Shown here one piece after another: positions 12,833 to 26,082 of a DNA stretch of 64,000 bases. Each line of letters starts with the position of its first letter. Position 1 is the first letter of the stretch. A program made the position numbers and the translations under genes. This DNA is from Serinus canaria (taxonomy: Eukaryota; Chordata; Aves; Passeriformes; Fringillidae), in assembly GCF_022539315.1 (NCBI RefSeq), contig NC_066313.1, forward strand, positions 33,827,059 through 33,891,058, in the 5' to 3' direction. The notes below the pieces were generated by a model. That model saw only the letters and a program-made list of their open reading frames with translations. It was not told the origin of the DNA and ran no database searches.

Positions 12833-14408
12833 AAGTCTCCAAAGCAGTTTTGTTTAAAAGTATTTGCTTTTGTGCCCTATGCTCATACCTTCCAGACAGA
12901 GTGGCCAAACAGCCCATGCCCAGAAAGAACTGAGTGTTTTCTTTGTGATTGACTGAGCTGATTAAAAACAGTTCAGTGTTACTATCAACAGTCCAAAGAA
13001 ATTGTTATTTGGGGCCTTACTTAACACTAGATAGACCTTCTGTACCAAGAATGTGAATAATTTAAAAAATCCCGAAATCGTTCATTTCTTTTCTTGAGGT
13101 TTGATTAATTTGTTTTTCTTCTTTTATCTCCCAGTCAGTCATTCTATAATACTAATAAGCTTTTTGGAATATTTTTATCTCTTCATGGAATCTTGTGAGG
13201 TTAAATCACACTTTAATTAAGAGGTTTTTTCCCCTCTGTAGGTCAGTGTTTGTTTTTGCTCTGTAGATATCATAGAGAAATTCAGAGAGAAGGAAAAGGG
13301 AGGGAATAGTGAAAGAAAAATCTGTATAAAATAGAGCATAAAGGAGTTTTAAAAAATTGAACTATAGATGTTATCTTGAGTTGCACTTTCTGGAAACTCT
13401 GTAGGAATTATTGGTACTAATTTAACTGGAATGTATTACTGTAGATATATTTTATTTTTGGCTTCTCTCCCATTCCAGTTTTCTCATACCCTTTCTTTGG
13501 CATGTCTTCAAATCATAGAACATGTTGAGTTTGTTTTATTTCCTTTTAAGAACAACGAATTCTGAGTATTTGCATAAAACCATTTTGCTTAACATGTAAT
13601 GTGCTCCAAGCAAGAATTACTGAATTAGTTTCGAGCAATTTCAATTACTCCAGCTTGCAAAGTGTCCATTTCCTACTTTAAACAACCCAAAATATTGAAG
13701 GAAATTCCTTTAAAAAAAAGTGGGTCATGAGTCCTTAAACTGTATATTTTTGAGATGAAGTTCTGAACATTATTTTTGTGCTAAAGACTTACCTACTGGT
13801 CTTTACTAAGCTAAAAAGTTACCATGTTCTTTTTTGAAAACTCTCTGCTTAGGTCTGTTTTCATAATTTTCATCATTATTTTGAAAGCTTCTCTGTTCCT
13901 GCTGATTTTAAGTGAACTTTGCACCAGGACTTTGCTGCTGACCTCCAGCTGTCAGTAGGAAATTGGTGGGTGTGAGAGATTAACGATACCCTAAACATAA
14001 TCTGTAGTGCTTGTGTTATTACAGGGATGCAATCACAATTCCACATCTACGCTGGGTTTGCTTGTGGTGTCAAGCTGCTGTAAAGCAGAGAAAACCCTAC
14101 CTCTTACCTCTTCATTTTAACTTCTTTCATTTCAGGGAAACCTATGATTTGTGTATTTGACTTAATTCTGCAGGTTATAAAGGGGTGTTTTACAGTGGGG
14201 GGAAGGGATTGAAGCTGATGGGAGGAGGAATTCTTCCTGTTTTTGCAGACTGTGAGTCCTGTCTGGGGAGCCATTACAAACTATTATGTTAGCTTCTTAG
14301 TTTATGCTCAGAAATTAAAGCCAAAGTTAACTCTTTTTTAATCTTTCTTGTTCTTTTTACTTTTAAACTCAAAGAGGACCAATGTTCTTAAGTTTTGCCA
14401 TTTACTAA

Positions 14409-14424
14409 AATATATATATATATA
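14409..14424 (+). repeat. TA dinucleotide repeat
   Basis: About eight TA units in an AT-rich stretch that continues with further interrupted TA runs to about 14470. Confidence 0.85.
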
Positions 14425-15883
14425 CATATGTAATTATATGTAGTTTTAAATTATATACGCATATATATGAAAATATTTATCACTAAAAATTACTGTTTTG
14501 CTGTAACAAGTGAGTACAGCAAAGGTTTTATGCTCTTTACTTTTGTTTGACATTCCACCCCCTATCTGCCTTTGAATCCAGAGATTCTTATAAAAGTAGT
14601 TTTTTTGGTGATTTTAGACTTGTAAAAAATAATGATAATAAATAGTTAAAATACAGTGATAAGTGTCAGAATATGCAGCAGATTCAGTGAACAGTGACAT
14701 TTATATAAAATTCAGACTTGATTTTGTAGGGAACTAATATAATGAATTTATAGAAAAAGTGGTGAAAAAAGTCATGTAGAGTTCAGATTTTGTTGTATAG
14801 GCCAAAAGGAAAGGTGAGTTTGACTCTAGTACCTGCTTCTTCTTGTGTCAAGTCCTCTTGGCTTGTCAACATGGAGAGCTTTTGGAAAAACAGATATCAG
14901 GAATTTGAAGTTTTGGACTGGGGATGAAGTTAGAAAGCTTTATAGCAAAGGCAGAACTGCTCATTTCCTAGCAATGAGTTGGTTGATATTTTTATTTTGT
15001 GGGTGTTTACCCCACCAGCTGTTTAAATTTATTGCATATGTGGAGAAACATAATCCATCAATTAGATGTTTAATTCGAGAACCTGTTCCCCTAATTGCAT
15101 GCATGAAGATTTTTAATGTGGTGCTATATCCATCTTCAGCTCCTTCTATCCCCCTGTGCTGCTGGCTGCTGCTGCTGGTGTTGGGTTGTGGGAGCTGTTG
15201 CAGGCATGGGGCCTGGGTGTCCTTGCCCTGGGGGTGAATTTGGGGTCTCCCTCTTATAGCTCACACCTAGGGCTGCTCTCACTGATGGAGGTGCCTGTTC
15301 AGTCATTTTATGTTCATTCTGTACACAGTGGTATTCATCTTGCTGTAGTTATTTCCTGTTATTTCTGACTCGCTAGCTTATTTCCCCTTTAGTTTTGAGC
15401 AAGACAAGAAATAAAAGTGATCATAAGAATCACAATACTGGTGAAAAAGAGCAGTTATAGTAGTTCAGATAAGTTTAATTAATTGCAGTGAATGTTTAGA
15501 TTTCAGGATGTCCACTCAAAAAGGTTTGTGGTTAAATTGAAACAAGGCAATAGAGAAAACAATTCTTAAGCTTCGTATCACCAAAGCCAGTTTTTTGTGA
15601 GGAAATTCTAGGAACTGGAGTGCTGCTATTAGACACAAAAGATGGGCAGGGCAATGCAGAATGTATGAAAGAAATATACATAAGGTAGAATAAATATTAA
15701 GATATAGCTTAAAAATGACAGGTGCTTCCTCTCCTCTGTGGCTTTTTAGAAAAAGAGAAGGTGTGTGCTTTCGGTTGGAAATTTTCTTTGAGGGCTTCTG
15801 TGATTGCAACAATTAATTTATGGTAAAATTTCCATGAGTGTAAGCACTTTCTAAGGATTCATCCCACCTTCTGGCAAGGTTAG

Positions 15884-15938
15884 TTTTTTTTTTTTGTGTG
15901 TGTGTGGATGGTGCTGTTGTGTTTTTTTTTTTTTTTTT
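15884..15938 (+). repeat. Compound poly-T / GT / poly-T simple repeat
   Basis: A 12-T run, a short GT repeat, about 15 bases of other sequence, and a 17-T run. Low complexity; not associated with a recognisable retrocopy. Confidence 0.85.
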
Positions 15939-16880
15939 AAGCTTAGCAACAACTCTGTATTTAAGGGAAACCATAAATACATTGAAGGAAAACCATAAAT
16001 GAGAGAGAACTGGCAATGAGTTTTGTAGGAAAAAACAATCTTGGTTGTATTTAAAGATTGGTATTTTGTATGATTTACTATTATATGAAGCAAAAGCTTA
16101 TGCTGCTTGTGAAAATAGTTATTTTTTTAAATTTTATAGCCCATCAAGCAGAGTAAGAAAACATTCTTCAGCAATGCTGGCATGCAGATCTGGACAGTTG
16201 CTGCTTCTATTGGCACAAATAGAACTTTTACTCACGTGTAAGGGAAATTGGACTTTGGCCTCAATCAAATAAGTTTTCCAGAGTTTACAGCACTTACCAG
16301 AAGATATAAATACCTTGCTTACAGGCAAATGCAAAGTCTGAGAGCAGCACCCAATGATTTTTAGACTTTAAAATACTTTTGTTTAAACAAAAGATAGGAG
16401 AACTTTAATCTGGTTTATATTTCCTATATTTTCATTTGAAGTCCTAAAGATGAATTTTGAAAAACTGGGACAGTTTTAGCAAAGAGCTATAAGAATGATT
16501 AAAAACTTAGGGAACATAGTGATAAAACAGAAGGAGTGCAGTTCTTATTTAAGAAATGGTATTGAGAAAGACTTGATTGGAGGGGGTAGTGTACAGGGGA
16601 GGTAAAGATGTAACTGTTCCAGAGACCAGACTAATTCTTGTCTTAGGGTGCAAACTGTAAAGATAAGTACCCATAAAATAATGTATTTGTGATTGTGGTG
16701 ATTGGAAATAGGTAAAAAACAAATTTGATCTTTTAGGTAAATGGCTAATTTATTAAAGAAGAGTTTGTGTTTTTTATTCATTAGGAAAACAGATTGTTTA
16801 TCACTGGAATCTTTCTGATTTTATAATCAGTGAAAATAATTATTGGCAATATTTTGAAGTTGCTTTCTTCCTTTTTCTGT

Positions 16881-17254
16881 AGAATAATAGAATTGCTCAG
16901 GTAAGTCTTGGGAATTCAGCTAGTACAGCTTCCTGCTTGGAGCAGGGCTGGCACTGAATTCAATCCAGCTTGCTTGGAGATTTGTCTGGTCAGCCTTGCA
17001 AACCTCTGAGTCCCTGTTCCAGTGCCCTCATGTTTTGCTGGAGAAAATGCTGTTTCCTTGGGTCAGGTGGGAGTCTGCCCAGCCATACTGCTGGTCCCCC
17101 ATGCCAGCTGATCAATGCCTGCTTGAATTGGGGTCCACAACCAGGCATGGGGCTCTGTGGTGCAGTGAGTGCCAAGTAAATGGGAGTGATCATTTCCCTT
17201 GACCTCCTACCTAAATGTCTGGTAATACAGCCCAGTACACTGCTAGATTTCCTT
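16881..17254 (-). mobile_element. CR1 LINE, degraded copy with internal deletion
   Basis: Antisense CR1 sequence. The left part resembles the 3' end of an avian CR1 subfamily (gaattgctcagg, then a cctgcttggagcagggc block, then gagtccctgttccagtgcc). The right part matches a more 5' CR1 segment (gggagtgatcatttcccttgacctcc followed by aatacagcccagtacactg). The intervening consensus sequence is missing, which indicates an internal deletion. No intact reading frame. Confidence 0.75.
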
Positions 17255-20200
17255 GTTATTTTTATCCTGTAGCTTTTTGGGGGTTTTAGCAGTTATTTTA
17301 GACTCTTTCCTCTGGGTAGTGCAATAACAAAAATATGTGGTTCTCTGTTGAGGTTTATAGGCCATAGTTTAAGAGCTATTGCTATTATAATTTGGTCTGA
17401 ATGTTCCCAAGTTGTCCAAAAAGCAAATTTTATCAAGTTAAACTTTTCTTTGAGGAAGGTATAAATGAACAAGAGAATTATCTTCTAGAAGCCTGTGGTC
17501 TTTTGTAATTTAGCCATTAAATGTGGAATCTGCAAGACTGGAATTATTCAGCTGTAGATCATGTGACCTGTGTTGGATAACTGAACTGAGACCTTGCCTA
17601 CTCAGGTCTCTATCAAGCATGTTAGAAAATTCATTTAAAAGCGTGAATTAGGAGGAAAAAAAAGGAGGAGAAACAAAGTGAAAAGTATACTAAACATTAC
17701 TTCTCTTTGAGACTTGAATTTAAGAGCAATTAAAACACGACTACTTTCATGCAAGCCTCCTTTTTCAGGTGAAGGAGACCTGTCTTGTTAACATTTTTTC
17801 AGCAAAGTATTTTTTAGTACAAGAAACTGGTAGGTAGGACCTTGGTCCTACTGCTCTTGAATTTAAGGTTGCCCCTAGCTCATGTTTTTCTGTCCTGAGT
17901 TAAGGATCACAGATGTCATTAGAAACAGAGCTGGGTATGGGAGAGACTGTCAATTGAAGAGGTGACTGGGAGTCAGTGGGAAGCCACAATGAGGATATTT
18001 ATGAAAGCAGGCTTTGGAGAAAATGGCCTAAGACAGAAACCATGGAGGAAGAGCTGGCAGTAGGGATCTGTGTGTGTCTGGTAGGGCTTTCCCATAGTGA
18101 CCTTGCCAGACTGTCACTGCTCTAGCCACCTGCTGGTGTTGGTGTTGCCAAGATTAGCATTCAGCACTGGTTCAGGAACTTTAGCAGTGAAATGTAAGCT
18201 GTTTATTAGTATCTTTAAACCTCCCCAAAGCATGTGATTAGACATGGCTGACTAATTATTTTTGTTTAATAATTTCCTGCTCTCCTAATACCATTTCCTA
18301 ATTATATTCTCCCCCTATTTACCAGCTGCAGTTTTAATACAGTCCTTGGGTTGTACTAGTGACCCTTTTACTTGGCCTACCTCCATCTTTCTGTCCTGTT
18401 TTCTGTCAGCTGTCATTGCTACAAAATAGTGCAACATTTTCTGAACTTCCAACTGCTTTTTAACAGCAGAGTTCAGGTTTGGGTTAGGTTTGTTGGTTCA
18501 CATATGCACAGGGCCAGGAAGAATTCCCTTTCCCCTTCCCTTTTTTTTTCCCTTTTTCCATGGAAACATGGGGCTATTTTTTTTTTTTTCTTTAAACAGT
18601 CACAGAATTAATTTGGAGTAAGAAAACTCTTTCTGTTTGGAGTTAGCCTGGGCCTCACAGCTGGGTTTGTTGCAGGCAATTGGAGATGATGTCATCCAAC
18701 AACTTGCTGTGTTTTCCGTTCCGGAAGTTACTTCCTTGCACAAATTTATTATCTGCTCATTTTGTCTCCTCCCAGCCACCTACTTCTCACATTGGCCTTG
18801 CTGCAGCTGCACTGCAGCTTCTGAGTTCTTTCCTTCCTCTTCTCTAGCCCCTTTTCCTTTCTTTGTCTTTGTGGTTGGTGAGTTGCATTTTACCCCCAAT
18901 GGGACTACAATAGAAACTAAAACTCATTTAGTTCTTCATTTGTTAGTATTTTAAAAAGGACTAAATAAATTTCGGTGGGAGGCTAAAAAGCCCTGCCTGC
19001 ATGACAGAGAGATTGCAGGGGAGAATCCACTAAGTTATGTGCACATAACAATGATCATCCTGCTTCGTGCCCACTGTAGAATCTACAACTGTGAATACAC
19101 AGAGTGTACTCTGAAAGCTGCATCTGTCGCTCAGTTGCTGGTTGAGTCTTCTCACGGGTGTGTTACTGCAGGATGTTTTTGATGTTCTGACATTTTGCAG
19201 AATATTTAAAGTGGATTGAGTTACCAGGTTAGCTCTTATGGGTAGGTTTATCTCTGTGTTTCCAAATGGCTGAGTGTTTGGATGTTTATCATAAATTTTC
19301 AATGCTATTACAGGGGTAAAAAGAAAATCTAAGAAACAGGAAATACCCAGTATTTTTTCTTAAGAACAAATTAAAATAAGATTTACTGTATACAGAACTG
19401 TGTATTATCTGGCAGTTTGCTGCTCAGGAGGGCTGAGGCACCAATATTGTTTTATCACTTGAGCTAGTGAACTGAAATACTAGGTGAATCTTTGCAGACC
19501 AGCCCGAGAGTTGAATTTTTCTATTGCATCAGGTGAATTTTTACCCCTTCCTGTTCAGAAATGTCATACAATATTTTGATGCTTTATTGTAAATTGTTGG
19601 GGCTATTTTGCTTAAATACTGATCAACCATATGCCCTACAATTTGTCTTCTTTTTCTTTTCTTATATGCCTCATCCTCATCAAATCTTCAGATTCAGTTT
19701 TTTTTTCCCTTAGGCTTTCATGCCAGAGTCTTGTTTCTAGTATCTGGCACAGGGTGGTACTGGGTAGAGAAGGCATACAGAGAGCAGATTTGTAATTCTG
19801 TTTTTTTAAAAAAAAAACATGAAACACACTGATGTTACTTGTCAAGGTTTTGAACTTAAGCCAAATTTGAATCTTCTCTGTGAGTAGAGAGCAACTTGTG
19901 GAAGTCAGTATGCTGTGTTATTGCTTTCCACAACTTCAGTGTGATGTGGAAGCAATAAAACTTTTGAGTGGAATGTATCCCTGTAGCTTAGATGGCTGCT
20001 GTGAAAAACCTGGATGTGTAGTTTGACAAAGTTGTGGACATGTAAACATGGGGGTTAGTAAATACTGAGTAAACTTTTTAGATGAATCAAGCTTGAGAAC
20101 TGTGCAATACAGATTTATTTCCTGTTATCTGTGCTTTTGTTTTGTTCACTTCTTTAACTGAACTGGTAGCAGGATATGTTCTGTTAGGACATGGCTCTCT

Positions 20201-21449
20201 TAATCACTCTATGAATGCTTAGAAATTTAAAACGTCATGACAAAATGGAGCATACAAGCCTGGGTTAAACCTTCAGTTATATATTGCCTTCTGTAGTAGC
20301 AATATTATAAAAAAAAATCCTAAATGACATGGAGACAAATATGGATTCAGGTTATAAACTAGCTTCCATACTGAGAAACTTAAATGTTTGAACATGTGGT
20401 GCCTTCACAAAAATTTTCAGGTTTTTTGTGTAAGACCAGTGGGGTCAATGAGAAAAAAATCCCAAATACTACAAGGCTGATAGTAAACTCAAGAAGATAA
20501 GAACATCAGTCCAGTAGGAATACTGAAACTGTTTGTTCCAGCCTTTGCCCACAGATTCTAATGAAATCTTTGCAGAAGGAGAGGAATAATTCAAGGCAAA
20601 GCATACCTCCAATGGTAATGTCTTCCACTTTCTTAAGGGTGATAGTGGCTTGTGACTGATGTATAGGAAATAATTTTACTTTCATCTGGACTGTACAGTG
20701 CAGTTGGTTGCTGGAGTAGCTCATATCTATGTAGTCAAGTTCAGTTTTCAACTTGTGCAGCAATAGAATCAATAAAAATGTGAGCTTGAGCCCAAGTTTA
20801 TACTTTTCCTTTAAAGAACAGTGTGAGCTGTGGGCTGAGACAGATTAAAAAATGGGAGTGGAAAAAAAAGTAGATAAAGGTTAGAAGAGAAAGGTGGTGG
20901 CCACTGTTCCAGGGGACTGTTGGCACTGTGACTTTCAACTGGCTTGAGCCAAGATTTGTGTATCAGTCTCAGTAGAAAACATTTCCTGATATTGTAGGCA
21001 GAAGGGCTAAGGCGCCTGGAGTTGCATAGCACCAATTACAAAACAGAAGTTAACACACGAGCATTTTGCTGCAAATTCACAATTTAACTGAGGCTTAGGT
21101 CATTGTTTGCATGCTTATGTTCTGGCTCATGTGTAAGCTTAAGTTGTGATAAGTGCTGTGTGTAATTCAAGGTGCTTTGCCCCTTCTGACAGCTTCAGAA
21201 CTCATGTGGAGTAGCCAGTTGCTATATATAACTTGGTTCCTGTAATTCCTAACTGCTTTGGATACTGTGCTATCAAGATGCTATTTTTATGTTTGCACTT
21301 ATTTTTCTATAAGGTGGTAATGATTCATCCTCCATCAATCTGTTTTTTAAATCTGGTTTTTAAATAAAATATTCTTAATGATTAAAGTGTTTTTCTTCAG
21401 TCTGAAAAAAATATGTTTCATCCACTTATTTTATCTTTTTTGTTTGTAG

Positions 21450-21483
21450 GAGAGGTCTTCTCACAATATACATGGCTAATCAA
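21450..21483 (+). CDS. TMEM135: TMEM135 internal coding exon B (34 nt)
   Basis: Very small exon that completes the split Arg codon from exon A (AG|G) and then encodes RGLLTIYMANQ in 11 codons, ending in phase 0. It corresponds to human TMEM135 residues about 121-132 (from memory). The acceptor is a long T-rich tract ending in gtag; the donor, gtaagt, matches the consensus for all six intron bases. The exon is flanked by introns of 20,082 and 33,352 bp. The last residue is Gln where I recall Leu in human. Gene-finding by ORF length would miss this exon; it is recognised by the in-phase junctions on both sides and by protein collinearity. Confidence 0.93.
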
Positions 21484-23097
21484 GTAAGTAGTCCTTTATT
21501 TCAATAAAGAATAAAAACATGTAAGATCCATGGGAAATGTTATGCTTAAAGTTGAGAGATGCTGCGATTCATTGCATTTCTAAATTGTTGCAGGATTTTT
21601 CTTTAAGAATTATGCATAATTAGATAACTAAAACTCCCTTACGAGCAAATTGTGATCAGAGGTCTCTCAGAAGTATCTATAAAGCAGAGGCTGAAATGTG
21701 GTTCATCGTACTATGCTCGAAGTTTTGTGTATTGTAGCCCCAACAAGATGGTGATTTTGTATTTCTCTTCCATGATAGAATGGCATCTGGTACTTAAATG
21801 ATCATTGTTTTGCAGATGAGAAATCCAACACCATATACTTCAGTTTTGCAATTAATAATTTCACAACTTGTGTCAGTTGTGCATGCAAACATTTTTACCA
21901 CATGATTGTGTCAATTTAAATCTTGAGTCATATTTCTTTTACTCTCCTTCAAGTAAATAAAATTTATCTAATGCTTTGTGCATTAACTTTTTCCAAATAT
22001 AAGGTATTTCTGTTACTTGATCATACTCTTTTAGGAAACATCTTACTTAGCCAAAGGAATTATGTAAAGTTTCTGTACAGTTTGAGTTGCAAAGTAGTCA
22101 CAGATACTAAAAAAAAAGAAAACAAGAATTGTGTTCAGACTACTGAGAGATCTTGCTGGGGCCTCAGTAGACCTGTTCGTGAGTTGAACTCTGATGGTGA
22201 TGATGAGATTAATGACTAAAAGGGGTGAGACAAAGGCAATGTATCATAGTACAGATTAGGGTGATAAAATTAATAGGTTCTCTTCTGTCCTTGTGCAATC
22301 ATTGTTGATGACTCGTAATTCTGAGTATTTTGTGGGGGCAGAGCTTTTGGAAGGAGCTGATATCATGACATGTGTTAGCAGGTAAATATCCTGGAAAGTC
22401 CCTTTATGCATTTACCAAACCCATTATATAGTTCTCTCTCAAACTCTGGTGCTTAACAATTTCTTTTAGGCAGAAATTGTTTCTTGGGTTGTTCTGTATT
22501 CATAGACTCTGTCTTTACAGACAGACTCATGAGGGGAACTTACAGACTTCAGAAGAGAAGAAATTAATTTTTGCTTTTCACTTTATTATTGTTGAAGTAC
22601 CATTGTAACTTTTATAGCTTCCTGATTTGTATGACTCATACTCTATCCTTTAGGATTCATTTTCTTTATGAAGTTTTTAACCTAATTTGAAAAGGTGACA
22701 AATTCTCCTTTTGAAATTCAATTAATTAGCTGTTAAGGGTCCCAGTAATGTATGGGAACAAGGTTTGACTCCTGCAAGGAAATCTTCACCTTGGAAGTTT
22801 TCCTTGAATTCAGAAGGGCATTGTGTAGAAATTCCTCATTCAGGGAACAGAGGTATAAGGACAGTGGTATTTAGTTGAACATACTATCACTCCTTTAGAA
22901 TAGACTTTCCAAGAGAAGGGGCAATAGGTGTGCTTAAATAGCAGCACCTCTGAGTATCAAGATTCTGAGGAAGTTATCATTTGTATTCATGGCTGTGAGG
23001 ATGAAGTACCACATAGGTCACCTGGTGTTGGAGAGAGCTGTAAGGGAAAAGTCAGCTATGCAGTTACCTTTTATGGATACCATTTGTCATGGATATT

Positions 23098-23486
23098 TGT
23101 CACCGACATGTTTTATGAAAAATCCTTTCCTTAGGATTTTTCCCCTCCTGAGAAACTGAGAGGTCTCAGGAACAAACTGTAAACAATTCTTATCTGCCCC
23201 TGTCGAATGCAACAGGGGGAATCTGTGATTGGCCTCATCAGGCTGTTTCCAATTACGGGCCAATCCCAGTTCACCTGGCCGGCCGGTCTCGGTCTGGGAG
23301 AAGACCTTTGTTATTTAATTCCTTTTCTATTCTTAGCTTAGCCTTCTAGTGAAATCCTTTCTTCTATTCTTTTAGTATAGTTTTAATATAATATCTATCA
23401 TATAATAATAAATCAAGCCTTCTGATACATGGAGTCAACTTTCTCGTCTCTTCCTTCATCCTGTGACCCTTGTGGAAAACACCACA
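23098..23486 (+). mobile_element. Solo LTR of a class II (ERVK-like) endogenous retrovirus
   Basis: A 389-bp LTR starting TGTCACCGACATG and ending CACCACA, flanked by a perfect 6-bp target site duplication GATATT (23092-23097 and 23487-23492). The TG...CA termini and 6-bp duplication are typical of class II avian endogenous retroviruses. Inside, CCAAT-type motifs lie near 23237-23268 and a polyadenylation signal AATAAA at 23407-23412. No internal retroviral sequence remains, so it arose by recombination between two LTRs. I associate this LTR with abundant passerine repeats, but the exact family name is not certain. Confidence 0.88.
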
Positions 23487-25814
23487 GATATTCTCTTCAG
23501 CACAACAGCTTATTTTAGTCACAAATCTTTGGTGAAGCCAAAGAGTTTACAGAGCTGCCAGGGTTTGCTCTGTAAACTTGTGATCGTGTGATACCTTGTT
23601 AGCAAGCCCTGTAATCACAGTAAATGTTTCCCTGTTTGTATTGCTTATATTTGGCTTAGAACTTTATATGCTTTTATAAGATTCACTTATAAAGTTACTA
23701 AGCCTTTGAAACATTTATGTCTGCTACCTTTAGATTGCAGCATGTCCCATTTTGAAAGCTGTCACATTTTAATCATTATTGATGGCAGATAGATTGTGAA
23801 ATAAGCCTGCATTTCTTGCATTCTGTAAAATTCATGTCAGGACTTGTTAAGATGTTAATGGAACGAAATGTATTCCTTTGTTTTGTTTCATGTTTTGCCA
23901 CACTGGGTTTTGCAGCCTGAGCAATAATAATTAAAGCTTTTCTTGTGATTCTTCAGGTGTGCATTTGCCCAGGTAGGCAGGAGGTAACTGTAATTACTGT
24001 TGGTTATTATAAGTGATTATCATGACTATTGCTGCACTGAATTTTTATAGCCACATAAGGGCTTTTAAATCAGAAGATTTAAGTCCTGGTGTCTCGTTGG
24101 CAGTATGTGGCAATTTGTCCTCGGAGATGAATTTACTCCGTGGAAAGGTGTGTTAAATCTTTATGCATGGTAGCTGTTTTTCATTTCATCAAGTTAAATG
24201 CAGTAGAACATGAAAGGCAGTGGGGTCTAAGGACTCTTGTTCTAAATGTGAATCTGGAGCTACTAGAAACTTGTGAATGGAAACATGTGAGTAAGTGTCC
24301 TGGTTCATTTTAAATAAGTCAATGATTATAGATTTATGTGAACTGAACTCCCTAGCTGCATTTCCTTGCTGCTTATATGTTAACATGACAGATTAAAAAT
24401 AAGATGTTTATGCTATATGTGATCTGTGGAAAAGTGGAATAAAAATGTTTTTTCAGACTAATTTGCTGCTAAATTGAAGCTATATAAGAATGTATTTTTG
24501 GATTTGGATTTTTTTTTGAGGTAGGAATTAGAAATAAGCATGGGACTGAAGCATTTGTAGCTTTAATTTTAATGTGCAGAGTCTAGAATCAATTTCTTAG
24601 CTTCCCAGTGCAAGTCATTTGAAGTTTTTAGAACTAAGTTAGTATGCCTAAGTCCTAACATTCCTTAACATGTGGTTTGAGACCTAAGGTTTCTGTAATA
24701 GCCCAGAACAGAGTAGTGGTAATCAGTGCTGTGGACACACAGAGCCATGGAGCTTTCAAGTTCTATTTTGGATTGCATGTATTAAAGTCACAACATTTCT
24801 AGGATCATAAGAGATGCATTGATAGTCAACATATAAGATGATCCTTCATGGATAATTTGAGATCAAAAGGAACCCCAAGATTCCAGCAAAAGGCGGAAAG
24901 TGAAATGTAATCTTTCAGTTATTTTTATCTAGAACAGTAGATGAGATTAATGACTGTCCATGAAGACAACCTATAGCTCTTATGTTTCCAGACACTTGAG
25001 GCACACTTTGTTGTGAACAGCTCAACAGTTGAGTTATTGCTTTTACATTGAAGAAACTGTGTCTTTGGGTTAGGGTTTGGCTTTTCTACTGTTGAAAATA
25101 AAACAAACAAAGGCTGCCTTCAAAATGCAGGATAGGAAGAGACTAATCTGAACTAGAACTGACTTGATATCAAGCTTCTTTGAAAACCAAAACTTGAGAA
25201 AAATTGCTATGTTGTCATTGATATGCTACACCAGAGAGGAGGCAGTTATCCTGGCATGTGCTGAGCTGCATGCTATGTTTGAAATTCAAACTGTGCATCA
25301 CTACATCAAAGTCTTTATTCATTCTCTACCAGGACTTGTGGTGTATGCTGGGCCACTTAGAGAGTTGGGAATGTTAATAAGAGGCTCTTGAGGGTCACGG
25401 ATTAAATGATATAAAGCTTTAGCATAAGGTGAAGCAGCTGGATGCAAAAGGCAGAGTGGTGCTGTTGAGGGCTGTTTCTTGAGTGATGTGAGGAAGAAGT
25501 GTAGGGGTTTGTTTCAGCCATAGAGGAAACATTACTGAGTAGAAAGTTATAAACCTGAAAGGGAAGATAAGAAAGATAGGAAGAAAGGAGGTTGAGAAGC
25601 ACAATCTACAGGTAAAACTCAAAAATTTATTGTGGCAAGAGACATGGAGCTGGACTGACATAGTGGGAATTGATGTAAAGGAGTGTTAGAGGTAGAACAA
25701 GTGGAAAAAGATGAGAAGTGTAGACTTTATTCTAGGTAAAGCAGAGAGCAGGTGACAAAAAAATGAGTTTGCCACAAAAGGATTGGATTAATTTAATAAT
25801 TAATAAATATTAAG

Positions 25815-26082
25815 AAAATTTTAGGAAGAGACCAGAAAGAGAGACACAGAGAGATGATATTGTTGCGGTCCTGGAAATGGGGGAAATTGTCGGCAGTTGC
25901 GCCTGGACAGAGTTTACAGAGAAATCTGAGGATCTTGAATCTTATTTATTCCTGTGTGGATGTTGGGTCATCAGTGCATCTACTGTTTATGAGGACCTGA
26001 GTGTGGTCTTTCATACACAGAGGAAGAAATACTATTTAGACAAGTATGGAACGAGTTGATCCGTGGCATCCCATTGGGTGAT
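25815..26082 (+). repeat. Unclassified interspersed repeat, copy 1
   Basis: A 268-bp sequence whose reverse complement recurs at 28183-28455. It starts with AAAATTTTAG, has a purine-rich GA segment, and ends with GGCATCCCATTGGGTGAT. Both copies keep a roughly 60-codon frame ending at the same stop, but I do not recognise the peptide, and the frame could be fortuitous. The flanks of the two copies differ, so this is a dispersed repeat rather than a simple segmental inversion. Possible identities are a piece of an LTR or leader of an endogenous retrovirus, or a non-autonomous element. Confidence 0.8.
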
